From assembly GCF_012295575.1 (NCBI RefSeq), contig NZ_CP051180.1:2604001-2668000 (forward strand): DNA of 64,000 bases, read 5' to 3'. Made by a program: the position numbers and the translations under genes. This DNA is from Ferrimonas lipolytica. Its GTDB lineage: Bacteria > Pseudomonadota > Gammaproteobacteria > Enterobacterales > Shewanellaceae. Positions 25,369 through 33,425 of this stretch are shown in pieces (within the stretch, counting starts at the first letter, position 1; each line of letters starts with the position of its first letter). Under the pieces are notes generated by a model. That model saw nothing but the letters and a program-made list of their open reading frames with translations. It did no database searches and was not told the origin of the DNA.

Positions 25369-26355
25369 TTAGGCGGAGAGGTTCAGCACCCACCCCATCA
25401 CAGTAAACGACACCAATAATAGGGTGAATAACAGCGCCAGTAGACGCCACTGCATAACCTGTTTCAACATCACGAACTCAGGGAAACTGGCCGCAACGGT
25501 ACTCATGCAAAATGCTAGCGTGGTTCCCAGTGGTACCCCTTGCATCAGCAAGCTTTCCAGCACTGGAATAACCCCAGTAGCGTTGGCGTATAGGGGAATG
25601 CCCATTAACACTGCCAACGGTACCGACCACCACTGACCATCTCCAAGATTAGCTTCGAGCCAGCCAGCAGGCACAAAACCATGCAGCGCCGCGCCTAAGC
25701 TCACCCCAATAACAACCCACTTCCATACCCGGCCAAAGATCTCGCCAGTTTCGTGCTTCGCAAACTCATGCCGTTCAGCCCAAGTTACCGCGCCCTGTGG
25801 TTGCTCTTGCTGCTGCGCCGCTGCTGATTGCTGCCCCACCTCGTAAGCTTTGGCCGCTAATGGCTGCAACCAGCGCTCAGCTCGAAGGGCGTCAAGCAAG
25901 GCACCGCCAAACATACCAATGGCAATACCGGTAACCGCATACAACAGCGTTAGTTTCAGACCTAACAGGCTAAACAACAGCAAGATAGCCACTTCATTGA
26001 TAAGGGGGGACGTCAGCAAGAACGCCATGGTGATCCCCACCGGAATACCCGCAGAGGTAAAGCCAAGAAACACCGGAATACTGGAGCAAGAGCAAAACGG
26101 CGTAATTGCACCAAACCCCGCCCCTAAGCCGTAACCAATAACCTTAGGCTTACCGGCAAGGTAACCGCGTACTCGCTCCACATTGAGCGATGCTCGTAAC
26201 CAACCGATGGCGTATATCATCACCACCAACAGGGCAAAAATCTTGGTGGTGTCTTCAATAAAGAAGTGCACCGCATGCCCAAGCTGGGTCTCTGGCGATA
26301 ACCCAAGTATGTCGTAGGCTAACCAATCAGCTAAAACCGTAAACCACGCTAACAT
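25369..26355 (-). CDS. arsP: ArsP-type permease
   Basis: 328 residues, about eight to ten membrane helices, ArsP/DUF318 permease family. The conserved core TPFCSCSSIPVFLGFTSAGIPVG (about 83-105) and LLTSPLINEVAI are visible; the paired Cys in FCSCSS are proposed to bind trivalent arsenic. ArsP exports trivalent organoarsenicals such as methylarsenite or reduced roxarsone. It starts four bases after arsG, as the last gene of the cluster. A generic SO_0444-like permease role is an alternative. Confidence 0.83.
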   Translation of the reverse strand: MLAWFTVLADWLAYDILGLSPETQLGHAVHFFIEDTTKIFALLVVMIYAIGWLRASLNVERVRGYLAGKPKVIGYGLGAGFGAITPFCSCSSIPVFLGFTSAGIPVGITMAFLLTSPLINEVAILLLFSLLGLKLTLLYAVTGIAIGMFGGALLDALRAERWLQPLAAKAYEVGQQSAAAQQQEQPQGAVTWAERHEFAKHETGEIFGRVWKWVVIGVSLGAALHGFVPAGWLEANLGDGQWWSVPLAVLMGIPLYANATGVIPVLESLLMQGVPLGTTLAFCMSTVAASFPEFVMLKQVMQWRLLALLFTLLLVSFTVMGWVLNLSA

Positions 26356-26359
26356 AATG

Positions 26360-27052
26360 CTATCTCAACAGCGGGACTAAGTAAGACCAGCAGTAGTATC
26401 CACCGGCAGCAATAAAGATCACCCCAGAGATGGTTCGCGCTATCTTCTCAATCACGCTTAGCTGCTGAAACATCTTGCCCACCTGCATAGTGCCAAAGTG
26501 CAGTAACAGCGCCAGCACCATTACCGGCGCCGCGGTACCGATGCCATAGGCTGCCGGAACAATAAGCGCTGAGTCATTCGCGACCGCCAGCGGCAGTAGT
26601 GAAGCGAAAAACAGCGCCGCCGAGGTAGGACAGAACGATAAGGCAAACAAACCACCTAAGCCGAAGGCTCCTAATTGGCCCTTCTTTGCCAAGCGTTGTT
26701 GTACTGCATTTGAGATCGACCAATTGGGGGTTGGAATACTGACCCAGCCTAATAAGCAAGCCCCAACTAGCAACAATACCGGCCCCAACACCATGTTCAT
26801 CTGCGATTGCAAAAAAGCCGATAAGTGCGGTGCTGATAAAGCCGTATGCAGCAGCAAGGTAGCCAGCAATACATAACTGGCCATGCGCCCAGCGCTGTAT
26901 GCCATACCCATCCACAATGACTGCGATGACTGTTCAACCTGTTTGCTCAGATATGAAACCGCCGCTACGTTGGTTGCCAGTGGACACGGCGAGATCGAGG
27001 TAAGTACCCCAAACCACAGGGCACTGCTGAGTATGAGCGCCCATTCAACCAT
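26360..27052 (-). CDS. arsG: ArsG-family aromatic arsenical efflux permease
   Basis: 230 residues with six to seven membrane helices. The N-terminal signature LTSISPCPLATNVAAVSY (about 18-35) and LFALSFCPTSAALFF (about 136-150) mark the ArsG subgroup of DsbD/CcdA-like permeases. ArsG exports aminobenzylarsenicals formed by ArsEF. ATG at 27052 overlaps the arsF end by eight bases; the frame upstream to 27115 is only overlap with arsF. Confidence 0.82.
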   Translation of the reverse strand: MVEWALILSSALWFGVLTSISPCPLATNVAAVSYLSKQVEQSSQSLWMGMAYSAGRMASYVLLATLLLHTALSAPHLSAFLQSQMNMVLGPVLLLVGACLLGWVSIPTPNWSISNAVQQRLAKKGQLGAFGLGGLFALSFCPTSAALFFASLLPLAVANDSALIVPAAYGIGTAAPVMVLALLLHFGTMQVGKMFQQLSVIEKIARTISGVIFIAAGGYYCWSYLVPLLR

Positions 27053-27524
27053 GGTTTTCCCCCAGCATGATGATGCCGATTTGGGCGTAGATGTAATCGG
27101 TGAAGCGTTGTTCACTGGTTACCGCATTCCACACCTCATCCAGACGACGCCAAGCTATTGGCTTACCATCCTGTTCAATCTCTAACACCACTGCACGGGT
27201 GATCAGCTCGAAATCTTGAATGTAATGGTAGTTTTGAGACTGCTCGAGGTTAGTGATCTTTACATTAACTTGGCCTTGCTCAAGCTGGCTTGCATAACCC
27301 TGCTGCATCGCATTTACGGTATAGCGCTCCATCTTCTTACAGGTAGTGCAACGCGCATTGCCGTGGAAGTAATACACATTGAGCTGCTGGTTAGCCGCCA
27401 GTTCGATAGGTACCGGCTGATAGTTAATGTTGGTGTCATTACCGGCCTGAGCTGGCGTTGATAACAAACCAAACACTATTAGCAGCGGCGCACATGCCTT
27501 CAACAAGTAGGATTGTAGATTCAT
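27045..27524 (-). CDS. arsF: ArsF-family nitroarsenical-reduction subunit, copy 1
   Basis: 159 residues with a Sec signal (MNLQSYLLKACAPLLIVFGLLSTPAQA), so exported. The core is LNVYYFHGNARCTTCKKMERYT (about 51-72) with a CxxC redox pair, followed by a thioredoxin-like domain ending TDYIYAQIG. ArsF works with ArsE in reducing nitroaryl arsenicals before efflux by ArsG. ATG at 27524 follows GGAG; the longer start (27545) is not preferred. Confidence 0.82.
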   Translation of the reverse strand: MNLQSYLLKACAPLLIVFGLLSTPAQAGNDTNINYQPVPIELAANQQLNVYYFHGNARCTTCKKMERYTVNAMQQGYASQLEQGQVNVKITNLEQSQNYHYIQDFELITRAVVLEIEQDGKPIAWRRLDEVWNAVTSEQRFTDYIYAQIGIIMLGENHG

Positions 27525-27550
27525 GAAAACTCCGTTAATGGTCATTGGTA

Positions 27551-27793
27551 TTAGCCGTTAGCGTTGTTAAGTAGCTCGGCAATCGCATTTGCAGCAGGCA
27601 CCGAACCGGCGCTGGCAACTACACCATTGAGCACAATCGCTGGAGTCGACATCACGCCATAGCCCATGATTTGCGCCATATCAGTTACTTTTTCCAGTTC
27701 AAACGGAATCGCTAACTCGGTGGCAACACGCTCTACTTCGGCAGCCAAATTAGTGCATTTTTTACAGCCAGAACCAAGGATCTCAATTTTCAT
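27551..27793 (-). CDS. arsE: Redox-active disulfide protein (ArsE/thioredoxin-like)
   Basis: An 80-residue thioredoxin-fold protein without the usual extension: KIEILGSGCKKCTNLAAEVERVA (CKKC at about 10-13), then GVMSTPAIVLNG with the cis-Pro. It belongs to the MTH895/TM0996 group and sits where arsE lies in arsEFG clusters. It is cytoplasmic and likely exchanges electrons with the ArsF proteins or ArsG across the membrane. Confidence 0.82.
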   Translation of the reverse strand: MKIEILGSGCKKCTNLAAEVERVATELAIPFELEKVTDMAQIMGYGVMSTPAIVLNGVVASAGSVPAANAIAELLNNANG

Positions 27794-27940
27794 GTTTTAC
27801 TCCACAATGACTTCAACCAAACCGTTCCGGCCGGCATATTGTTTTTCAATGCAGGTGCGCTATCGCAATGACGCGACCAACATCAATAAAATTACTGTCT
27901 TTGACTTACCCTTAATGGCTGCATCAACTCATTCACTTTC

Positions 27941-27963
27941 TTATTTGGCGCAATGACCAAATA
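27941..27963. promoter_or_regulatory. Candidate ArsR operator 1 (before arsE)
   Basis: ATTTGG-N8-CCAAAT is a perfect 6-bp inverted repeat (27943-27962). The surrounding ACTTTCTTATTTGGCGCAAT closely matches the second site at 28931-28953. It lies about 150 bases upstream of arsE, so arsE-arsF-arsG-arsP would have their own regulated promoter. Confidence 0.75.
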
Positions 27964-28015
27964 TATAAAGCAGTGCTGTGTGCAAACACAGCTAAAACCA
28001 ATGTTATTACTTAGA

Positions 28016-28036
28016 CGAGTTCAAAATTTTAACTCG
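28016..28036. terminator. AT-centred palindrome after second arsF
   Basis: CGAGTT...AACTCG flanks CAAAATTTTA, giving a near-perfect 21-base inverted repeat about 30 bases past the arsF copy 2 stop. It probably terminates arsR-arsF2; a regulator site is the alternative. Confidence 0.5.
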
Positions 28037-28064
28037 AACTGCAGCAACCCCGATTAGCGTGCTA

Positions 28065-28547
28065 CTAGCCGTTCGCAACGTTGGCGGTAATAACGGCCAT
28101 CTCAGCGTAGATGTAATCAATAAAGGACTGCTCTGCGGTCACTAACTCCCACACTCGGTCAAGGCGACGCCACTGCTGTGGCTGGCCATTTAGTTCCAGC
28201 TCAAGCACCACTGAACGAGTGACTAGCTCAAAGTCGTCAATAAAGTGCTCGTTCTCAGCCTCTTCAAGGTTAACGATTTTTAGCTCGATAGCACCTTTAC
28301 CAACCTGTACTCCATAGCCTTGTTGCAACGCTTCCACGGTGTACTTTTCAATACGTTTGCAGGTTGCACAGCGCGCGTTACCATGGAAGTAATAGACATT
28401 AAGCTGCTGATTATTAGTCAGCTCTATTGGAGTTGGTTGATAGTTAATATCGATATTTTTAGGATTGGCGTTTGAGCCCATCGACATCAACCCAACCAGC
28501 AATACCAACGGTGTCATTATCATTAACAATGTACTTTTAATCGACAT
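28065..28547 (-). CDS. ArsF-family protein, copy 2
   Basis: 160 residues and a close paralogue of copy 1 at 27045: the same IDINYQPTPIEL (about 32-43), LNVYYFHGNARCATCKRIEKYTV with CxxC, and RRLDRVWELVTAEQSFIDYIYAEM at the end. Signal peptide MSIKSTLLMIMTPLVLLVGLMSMGSNA. ATG at 28547 has GGAGAG upstream. It lies between arsR and arsE, so arsF was duplicated within the cluster and the copies have since diverged. Confidence 0.82.
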   Translation of the reverse strand: MSIKSTLLMIMTPLVLLVGLMSMGSNANPKNIDINYQPTPIELTNNQQLNVYYFHGNARCATCKRIEKYTVEALQQGYGVQVGKGAIELKIVNLEEAENEHFIDDFELVTRSVVLELELNGQPQQWRRLDRVWELVTAEQSFIDYIYAEMAVITANVANG

Positions 28548-28591
28548 TATTGCTCTCCAGCAGCAATGGGCTAACACCACTTAGGTTATTG

Positions 28592-28912
28592 CTAACCCAT
28601 CATGGCAACTTGGGCTTGTACGTTATTGCTGATTACCTTCTCGATACACCCAAACAAGCTGTTCAGGCATGGGGTTTCGAGCCGATAAAATATCTGTTTG
28701 CCGTCACGGCGCTTACTAACGATGCCCACATTCTTCAATACCGACAGATGCTTCGACACCGTTGAAATATCGGCATTAACGCCATCAGTGAGATCACAGA
28801 CACAACGCTCTTGCTGCTGCAACTGCTCTACCAACCATAATCGGGTTGGGTGTGCTAACGCCTTAAGCACCTCGGCTCGAGCGTTTAATTGCTGTTGTTG
28901 TTGTTCTGTCAT
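28592..28912 (-). CDS. arsR: ArsR/SmtB-family metalloregulator
   Basis: A 106-residue winged-helix repressor. The metal-binding CVCDL motif is at about residues 37-41, the recognition helix is ADISTVSKHLSVLKNVGIV, and two further Cys near the end (TPCLNSLFGC, about 81-90) could complete an As(III)-type site. It releases DNA on binding arsenite or organoarsenicals. It is divergent from parA, and a matching operator lies 19 bases upstream, so it is probably autoregulated. Confidence 0.93.
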   Translation of the reverse strand: MTEQQQQQLNARAEVLKALAHPTRLWLVEQLQQQERCVCDLTDGVNADISTVSKHLSVLKNVGIVSKRRDGKQIFYRLETPCLNSLFGCIEKVISNNVQAQVAMMG

Positions 28913-28930
28913 CGGGTTTCTCCTACTTTC

Positions 28931-28953
28931 TCATTTGGCATAATGACCAAGTG
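28931..28953. promoter_or_regulatory. Candidate ArsR operator 2 (before arsR)
   Basis: TCATTTGGCATAATGACCAAGTG; with site 1 it shares ACTTTCT(C/T)ATTTGGC, two bases, AATGACCAA. It covers the likely -10/start region of arsR. Confidence 0.75.
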
Positions 28954-29219
28954 TTATTTTAGACGCAACCACGCAGAGCAGCGAATCGAGTTCGCTATCC
29001 ATTTTTGCGATCAAGATAAAAAATTGCGGTTAAATCGCGAACTAACCGCATCAAATGCGGCGAGCAAACCTCTCGCGCTCGTTGCGGTGGCGAACACTCT
29101 TATGAGCTGCATTCGTTTGTGTTCGATCAACATCTTTATGCCGTGGTTAAGATACAGTAGAGTGAGTATTTTATGGTCAAACCGTTGACGTGATTGACTC
29201 ATTAAGCAAAGGACAATGC
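28954..29219. other. Intergenic region before parA
   Basis: 266 bases between the divergent arsR and parA-like genes. Apart from the ArsR site at its left edge and AAAGGA before parA, I see no feature. Confidence 0.4.
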
Positions 29220-30023
29220 ATGAAAAGAGTGGTGTTCAATCAAAAAGGTGGCGTAGGTAAATCCAGCATTAGCGTCAATCTGGCCGCAATCAGCGCCGCG
29301 TTTGGGCTGAAGACGCTGGTTATTGATCTTGATAGCCAAGCTAACAGCAGCCATTACTTGGGGTTCGATCAAACTCAACCACAACGTGCTGCAGGTATCA
29401 GCGACTTCCTTAAACAAACCGTTGGCTGGTTTGCCTCGCCCAAAGAGGCTATCGACTTTGTCCAACCTACTCAGTTTGAAAACCTGTATCTATTGGCTGC
29501 AAGTCCAGAGCTTGCCGATATTGAACGGGAGCTGGAAAGTCGCTACAAAATATTTAAGATTCGAGATGCACTGACTGAACTAGAGCAGCAATTCGATCGG
29601 ATCTACATCGACACCCCACCGAACTTTAATTTCTATTCTAAGTCTGCCCTCATTGGCGCCGACAGCGTATTAATCCCATTCGACTGTGACGGTTTTTCAG
29701 CTCAAGCCATCGATCACCTTATGGCCAACTTACTTGAGCTAAAGAGCGACCATAATCCCGGATTGACGGCGGAAGGCATCGTTGTTAACCAGTTCAACCC
29801 ACAAGCTAAGTTACCGCAGCAATTGGTCCAGCAACTTATTGCGAATCAAGGGATCCCGGTTTTAGATAGCAAACTGTCTAGCTCGGTGAAGATGCGCGAG
29901 TCTCATCACGCCCAAACCCCATTGATCTACCTTGCCCCTAAACACAAACTAACTCAGCAATTTGTGCAACTATTTGCTCTGCTTGAGCCGGAGTTTATTG
30001 TTGCCGATGCCACCGAAGAGTGA
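29220..30023 (+). CDS. Orphan ParA-family ATPase
   Basis: 267 residues. Deviant Walker A NQKGGVGKSS (about 7-16), TLVIDLDSQANSSHYLG (about 37-53) and YIDTPPNFNFYSKSAL (about 128-143) mark a ParA/Soj-type ATPase. No parB or parS candidate is seen nearby, so it is not the chromosome partition pair; orphan ParAs position cargo such as chemoreceptors, flagella or plasmid remnants. AAAGGA precedes ATG 29220. The frame upstream to 29190 is not needed. Confidence 0.9.
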   Translation: MKRVVFNQKGGVGKSSISVNLAAISAAFGLKTLVIDLDSQANSSHYLGFDQTQPQRAAGISDFLKQTVGWFASPKEAIDFVQPTQFENLYLLAASPELADIERELESRYKIFKIRDALTELEQQFDRIYIDTPPNFNFYSKSALIGADSVLIPFDCDGFSAQAIDHLMANLLELKSDHNPGLTAEGIVVNQFNPQAKLPQQLVQQLIANQGIPVLDSKLSSSVKMRESHHAQTPLIYLAPKHKLTQQFVQLFALLEPEFIVADATEE

Positions 30024-30082
30024 CGATAACGGACGCTAAAAATAGATTAGGATTGAGGCCCCCCTTTGCCCACACTAGGAAG

Positions 30083-30346
30083 GGCTGTGTCGCAGTTAGC
30101 TGTTGAAGTTTATCTTAAGCCTTCGGCTTCACCGATTTCGGAGCTTTTAGGGGACTCTGTCGCGGTTTGTATGCATTAGGGGGGAGCTTCGCCCCCTTTG
30201 CCTTAGGTCGCACTCCAAAACGCTTCGCTGAACTGCTCCAATGCGGCAGAAGATCAATAGCGGTAGTGTTTTACCCTTGTATCGCGACTCGACTAGCCAG
30301 TGCTTTAACAGCCTTGGAAAGAACAACACTTAATTGGTACACAGCC
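30083..30346 (-). mobile_element. MITE copy D, with perfect 8-bp target duplication
   Basis: 264 bp: plus-strand ends GGCTGTGTCGCAGTTAGCTG and TTAATTGGTACACAGCC. Flanked on both sides by CTAGGAAG (30075-30082 and 30347-30354). Internal stem GGGGGAGCTTCGCCCCC (near 30181) and core AAAACGCTTCGCTGAACTGC. The right-hand duplication supplies the ribosome site of the next gene. Confidence 0.96.
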
Positions 30347-30357
30347 CTAGGAAGCGC

Positions 30358-30726
30358 ATGACCTACGACCAATTCAATCAGTTATGTCAGTCACTGCCAG
30401 CCAGCTCCTACGTGATGCAATGGAATAACGCCCATGTATGGAAGGTCGGCGACAAGGTCTTTGCCATCGGCGGCTGGAGTAACGATAAGAGTAAGCCGGC
30501 GTTTATCTTTAAGGCGTCGGAGCACAACTATCTATTTCTCAGCGAGCAGCCGGGATACCGACCAGCGCCCTATTTTGCAACCAGAGGAATGAAGTGGATC
30601 CAGCACTTCGATAGCAGCCCAAGTACCGACGAGGAGCTACGCTATTACCTGACTGAGTCTCATCGGATCGTCTCGCTGGGGTTAACCAAAAAGAAACAGC
30701 GGCAGCTTGGCCTCAATCAAAGCTGA
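30358..30726 (+). CDS. YjbR/MmcQ-family protein
   Basis: 122 residues of the MmcQ/YjbR (DUF419) fold: TYDQFNQLCQSLPAS, WKVGDKVFAIGGW (about 26-38), KASEHNYLFLSEQPGYRPAPYF and a closing LTESHRIVSLGLTKKKQRQLGL. These small DNA-binding-like proteins have no firm function. ATG 30358 is chosen, with AGGA six bases before it; this site is part of the MITE target duplication. The frame starting inside the MITE (30334) is rejected. Confidence 0.88.
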   Translation: MTYDQFNQLCQSLPASSYVMQWNNAHVWKVGDKVFAIGGWSNDKSKPAFIFKASEHNYLFLSEQPGYRPAPYFATRGMKWIQHFDSSPSTDEELRYYLTESHRIVSLGLTKKKQRQLGLNQS

Positions 30727-30870
30727 GGTTAGCTTGAGACAAAAACTATCGAATTCTCTGCTGGTTGAGCAAATATTAACTACGCTTGGTATTACACTAA
30801 AGTGCAATATCACCAAATGGCTTAGGAAGATATCGTGGCTTTAATTAACCCAGTTGCAAAGAGACACAGA

Positions 30871-30933
30871 ATGAAAACTTTTGAATTTTGCTGGTTACTA
30901 TTTAAGACACTTGTTAGCGTGATCGTACGCTAA
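30871..30933 (+). CDS. Possible micropeptide, 20 aa
   Basis: ATG frame of 20 codons, hydrophobic (FCWLLFKTLVSVIV), with AAAGAG upstream and an overlapping TTAGCGT/ACGCTAA hairpin at its end. Composition fits a membrane micropeptide or a leader; nothing further supports it. Confidence 0.25.
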   Translation: MKTFEFCWLLFKTLVSVIVR

Positions 30934-30960
30934 GCCGTTAGTGTCCCCCCACTAGAAAGC

Positions 30961-30988
30961 AAAAAGCCTGACCGAAGTCAGGCTTTTT
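30961..30988. terminator. Bidirectional terminator
   Basis: AAAAAGCCTGAC and GTCAGGCTTTTT form a perfect 12-bp stem with a CGAA loop, with T-runs in both directions. It ends the pgpA operon (minus) and the plus-strand yjbR unit. Confidence 0.95.
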
Positions 30989-31002
30989 AGATCAAGTTGC
31001 AG

Positions 31003-31476
31003 CTATAAGTAGTAGGCTAACGCTTGCACTACCGCCAGACCAAAGAAACCCGCTAAGACATCATCAATCATGATACCAAAGCCACCATGGACATGACGGT
31101 CTAGTAAGCGAATAGGCCAAGGCTTAATGATGTCAAAAAAGCGAAAGGCGATGAAAGCAATTAGCCACCAGTGCCAACCACTTGGCAATGCCGCCATAGT
31201 AATCAGCATACCAACCACTTCATCCCACACAATGGCAGGGTTGTCGTGCTCGCCCATGTCTTTGGCAGTACGATCGCACAGGTAGATGCCGACTATGCCC
31301 ATCACCGCTACAATCCCGGCGTAGGCAACTAACGATAGCTCCTGCATCAGCAGGAAAAATGGGAAAGCCGCTAAGGTACCAAAGGTACCAGGGGCTTTTT
31401 TCGCGAGTCCCAACCCAAAGCCAAAAGCCAACAGGTGAATTGGATTAGCCATTGAGATCCCAGCAAAACGACTCAT
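31003..31476 (-). CDS. pgpA: Phosphatidylglycerophosphatase A
   Basis: Removes the phosphate from phosphatidylglycerophosphate to give phosphatidylglycerol in the inner membrane. 157 residues: FGFGLGLAKKAPGTFGTLAAFPFF (about 17-40), CDRTAKDMGEHDNPAIVWDEVVG (about 67-89) and a final membrane helix with IMIDDVLAGFFG. ATG overlaps the thiL stop (ATGA), with GGAG before it. It is last in the nrdR-rib-nusB-thiL-pgpA cluster. Confidence 0.95.
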   Translation of the reverse strand: MSRFAGISMANPIHLLAFGFGLGLAKKAPGTFGTLAAFPFFLLMQELSLVAYAGIVAVMGIVGIYLCDRTAKDMGEHDNPAIVWDEVVGMLITMAALPSGWHWWLIAFIAFRFFDIIKPWPIRLLDRHVHGGFGIMIDDVLAGFFGLAVVQALAYYL

Positions 31477-32438
31477 TGCAGCTCCTCAAAATGGTTATAA
31501 CCGGTGCTAGCCACCGACATCACCTCGCTATCTTGGCGATAAGTGATGCTATTGCCAGCAACCACCTGCCCAATACAGATAGCCTGATTGCCCGTTTCGG
31601 CCATCATGGTAGATAGCGCGCCGTTATCACTGTCAGAAACCATAAACAGCAGCTCATAATCTTCACCACTACTTAGCGCATGTTGCAGCGCTTGTTCACG
31701 GCCAACCAACTCAATCAAGGTTGGGTTCAACGGCACCCGCTCTAACTCAATCTGTGCACCGACGCCGGACGCTTCCAATATGTGGCCCAGATCGGAGCTT
31801 AAGCCATCAGATAGATCCATCGCTGCAGTAGCAATACCACGCAAAGCGATACCAGCGGCTAAACGAGGTTTTGGGGTAAGGTGACGATCAATAAACGGTT
31901 GCCATTGCGCTCCCGTTTCCTTGGCGTACAGCGCTTGTAGCCCTGCTCCACTGTCACCCAATGCACCAGTCACGTAGATCCAATCACCAATCTTGGCGCC
32001 ATCGCGACGCAAGCTGCGTCCTTCAGGTACAGTGCCATGAATGGTAACGGTGAGGCTTAATGGCCCGCGGGTAGTGTCACCACCGACCAACGAAACGCCA
32101 TAGTAATCACTGGCGTACTCGAGACCTTTGGCAAACTCATCCAACCAATCTTCGTCGATCTCTGGCAACGTAATTGCCAGCGTCATCCAAGCTGGTTCAG
32201 CCCCCATTGCCGCTAAATCACTGAGATTTACCGCCACGGTTTTGAAAGCCAGCTTTTCAGGATCGATGTCCGGGAAAAAATGGGTACCGCTCACCAAAGT
32301 ATCGGTGGAAACCACCAAGTGATGGCCAGTAGGTACAGCGAGAACAGCGCCATCATCCCCAACCCCGACAACCACATCCTTACGGTTACGGCGGAGGGTA
32401 AAGAAGCGCTCAATTATAGAAAATTCACCAGTACTCAT
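31473..32438 (-). CDS. thiL: Thiamine-monophosphate kinase
   Basis: Phosphorylates thiamine monophosphate to the active diphosphate. 321 residues; VVGVGDDGAVL (about 24-34), DLSDLAAMGAEPAW and SLVGGDTTRGPLSLTVTIHG (about 110-130), and DLSDGLSSDLGHI are family motifs. ATG at 32438 (MSTGEF) matches the family start; the six extra codons upstream would lie in a hairpin. Confidence 0.95.
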   Translation of the reverse strand: MSTGEFSIIERFFTLRRNRKDVVVGVGDDGAVLAVPTGHHLVVSTDTLVSGTHFFPDIDPEKLAFKTVAVNLSDLAAMGAEPAWMTLAITLPEIDEDWLDEFAKGLEYASDYYGVSLVGGDTTRGPLSLTVTIHGTVPEGRSLRRDGAKIGDWIYVTGALGDSGAGLQALYAKETGAQWQPFIDRHLTPKPRLAAGIALRGIATAAMDLSDGLSSDLGHILEASGVGAQIELERVPLNPTLIELVGREQALQHALSSGEDYELLFMVSDSDNGALSTMMAETGNQAICIGQVVAGNSITYRQDSEVMSVASTGYNHFEELQ

Positions 32439-32446
32439 AACGTCAG

Positions 32447-32470
32447 ACGGCCACATCGTAATGTGGCCGT
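32447..32470. repeat. Perfect hairpin before thiL
   Basis: ACGGCCACAT and ATGTGGCCGT pair perfectly around CGTA, nine bases upstream of the thiL start, in the nusB-thiL gap. No T-run follows, so it is more likely an mRNA processing or translation-control structure than a terminator. Confidence 0.6.
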
Positions 32471-32515
32471 ACTCCTTGTCGTCACTACGTGCCTAATGGC
32501 ACTTAGACAAAACGG

Positions 32516-32935
32516 TTAGCCTTTTTGACGATTCAATGAGATAGCGAGCTTATCCAGCACACCATTCACGAATTTATGGCTCTCTTCAGCGCCAAAAACT
32601 TTCGCCAACTCGATCGCTTCGTTGATAGCCACTTTGTATGGCACATCGTCACGATACATCAGTTCATATGCGCCCAAGCGCAATACCGACAGCTCTAAGT
32701 TGTCTACTTCTTCAACCAAACGGGCCAAGTTAGGCTTCAGTTTGGTATCTAAGTTATCTGCTTGGTTAGCAACGCCAGCCAGCAGTTCACGGAAGTAGGC
32801 TACATCAGCACCACTGGTATCTTGTTCAGTTAAGAACTCTTGCTCTACATCGGCAACGGGATTACCGCTCATCTGCCAGGAGTAGAGGGCCTGTACCGCC
32901 AGTTGACGGGCTTTACGACGCTCAGAAGGCTTCAC
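32516..32935 (-). CDS. nusB: Transcription antitermination protein NusB
   Basis: Binds boxA RNA with NusE/S10 in rRNA antitermination. 139 residues: [23 protein letters not shown] at the N terminus, [51 protein letters not shown] at the C terminus. GTG 32935 has GGAGAG upstream and matches the usual start; TTG 32945 is an alternative. It follows ribH, as in E. coli. Confidence 0.96.
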   Translation of the reverse strand: MKPSERRKARQLAVQALYSWQMSGNPVADVEQEFLTEQDTSGADVAYFRELLAGVANQADNLDTKLKPNLARLVEEVDNLELSVLRLGAYELMYRDDVPYKVAINEAIELAKVFGAEESHKFVNGVLDKLAISLNRQKG

Positions 32936-32954
32936 ACAACTCTCCAATCAGGCC

Positions 32955-33425
32955 TTAGTCGGCCAGCTGGTTTAGGACATTAACCATCTCTAGCGCACCC
33001 AGGGCAGCTTCACCGCCCTTGTTACCAGCTTTGGTACCGGCGCGCTCGATGGCTTGCTCAATGGTGTCTACAGTTAGCACCCCGAATGCTACTGGAGTAT
33101 CAAACTCTAGCATCACTTGGGCCAGTCCCTTGTTACACTCACCTGCGACAAAGTCGAAGTGTGGCGTACCGCCGCGGATCACTGCACCCAGTGCCACGAT
33201 GGCATCAAATTCACCTTTCGCTGCCAAGCGGCGTGCCGCCAATGGCAGTTCGAAGGCACCCGGTACACGCACAACAGTGATGTCTTCGTCGTTTACTTGG
33301 CCGAAACGCTTAAGGGTGTCGATAGCACCTTCGGTCAGGCTGTCCACGACAAAGCTGTTAAAACGGGATACCACCAAGGCAATTTTAGCGCCTTTGGCTT
33401 CGATGTTACCTTCGATAACCTTCAT
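32955..33425 (-). CDS. ribH: 6,7-dimethyl-8-ribityllumazine synthase
   Basis: Condenses DHBP with the pyrimidine to lumazine, the penultimate step to riboflavin. 156 residues; [15 protein letters not shown] (about 57-71), [20 protein letters not shown] (about 78-97) and [14 protein letters not shown] are diagnostic. ATG 33425 (MKVIEG) matches the family; 18 more codons upstream run through a 14-base perfect palindrome (GCCCGTTAACGGGC, 33450-33463) and are rejected. Confidence 0.97.
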   Translation of the reverse strand: MKVIEGNIEAKGAKIALVVSRFNSFVVDSLTEGAIDTLKRFGQVNDEDITVVRVPGAFELPLAARRLAAKGEFDAIVALGAVIRGGTPHFDFVAGECNKGLAQVMLEFDTPVAFGVLTVDTIEQAIERAGTKAGNKGGEAALGALEMVNVLNQLAD

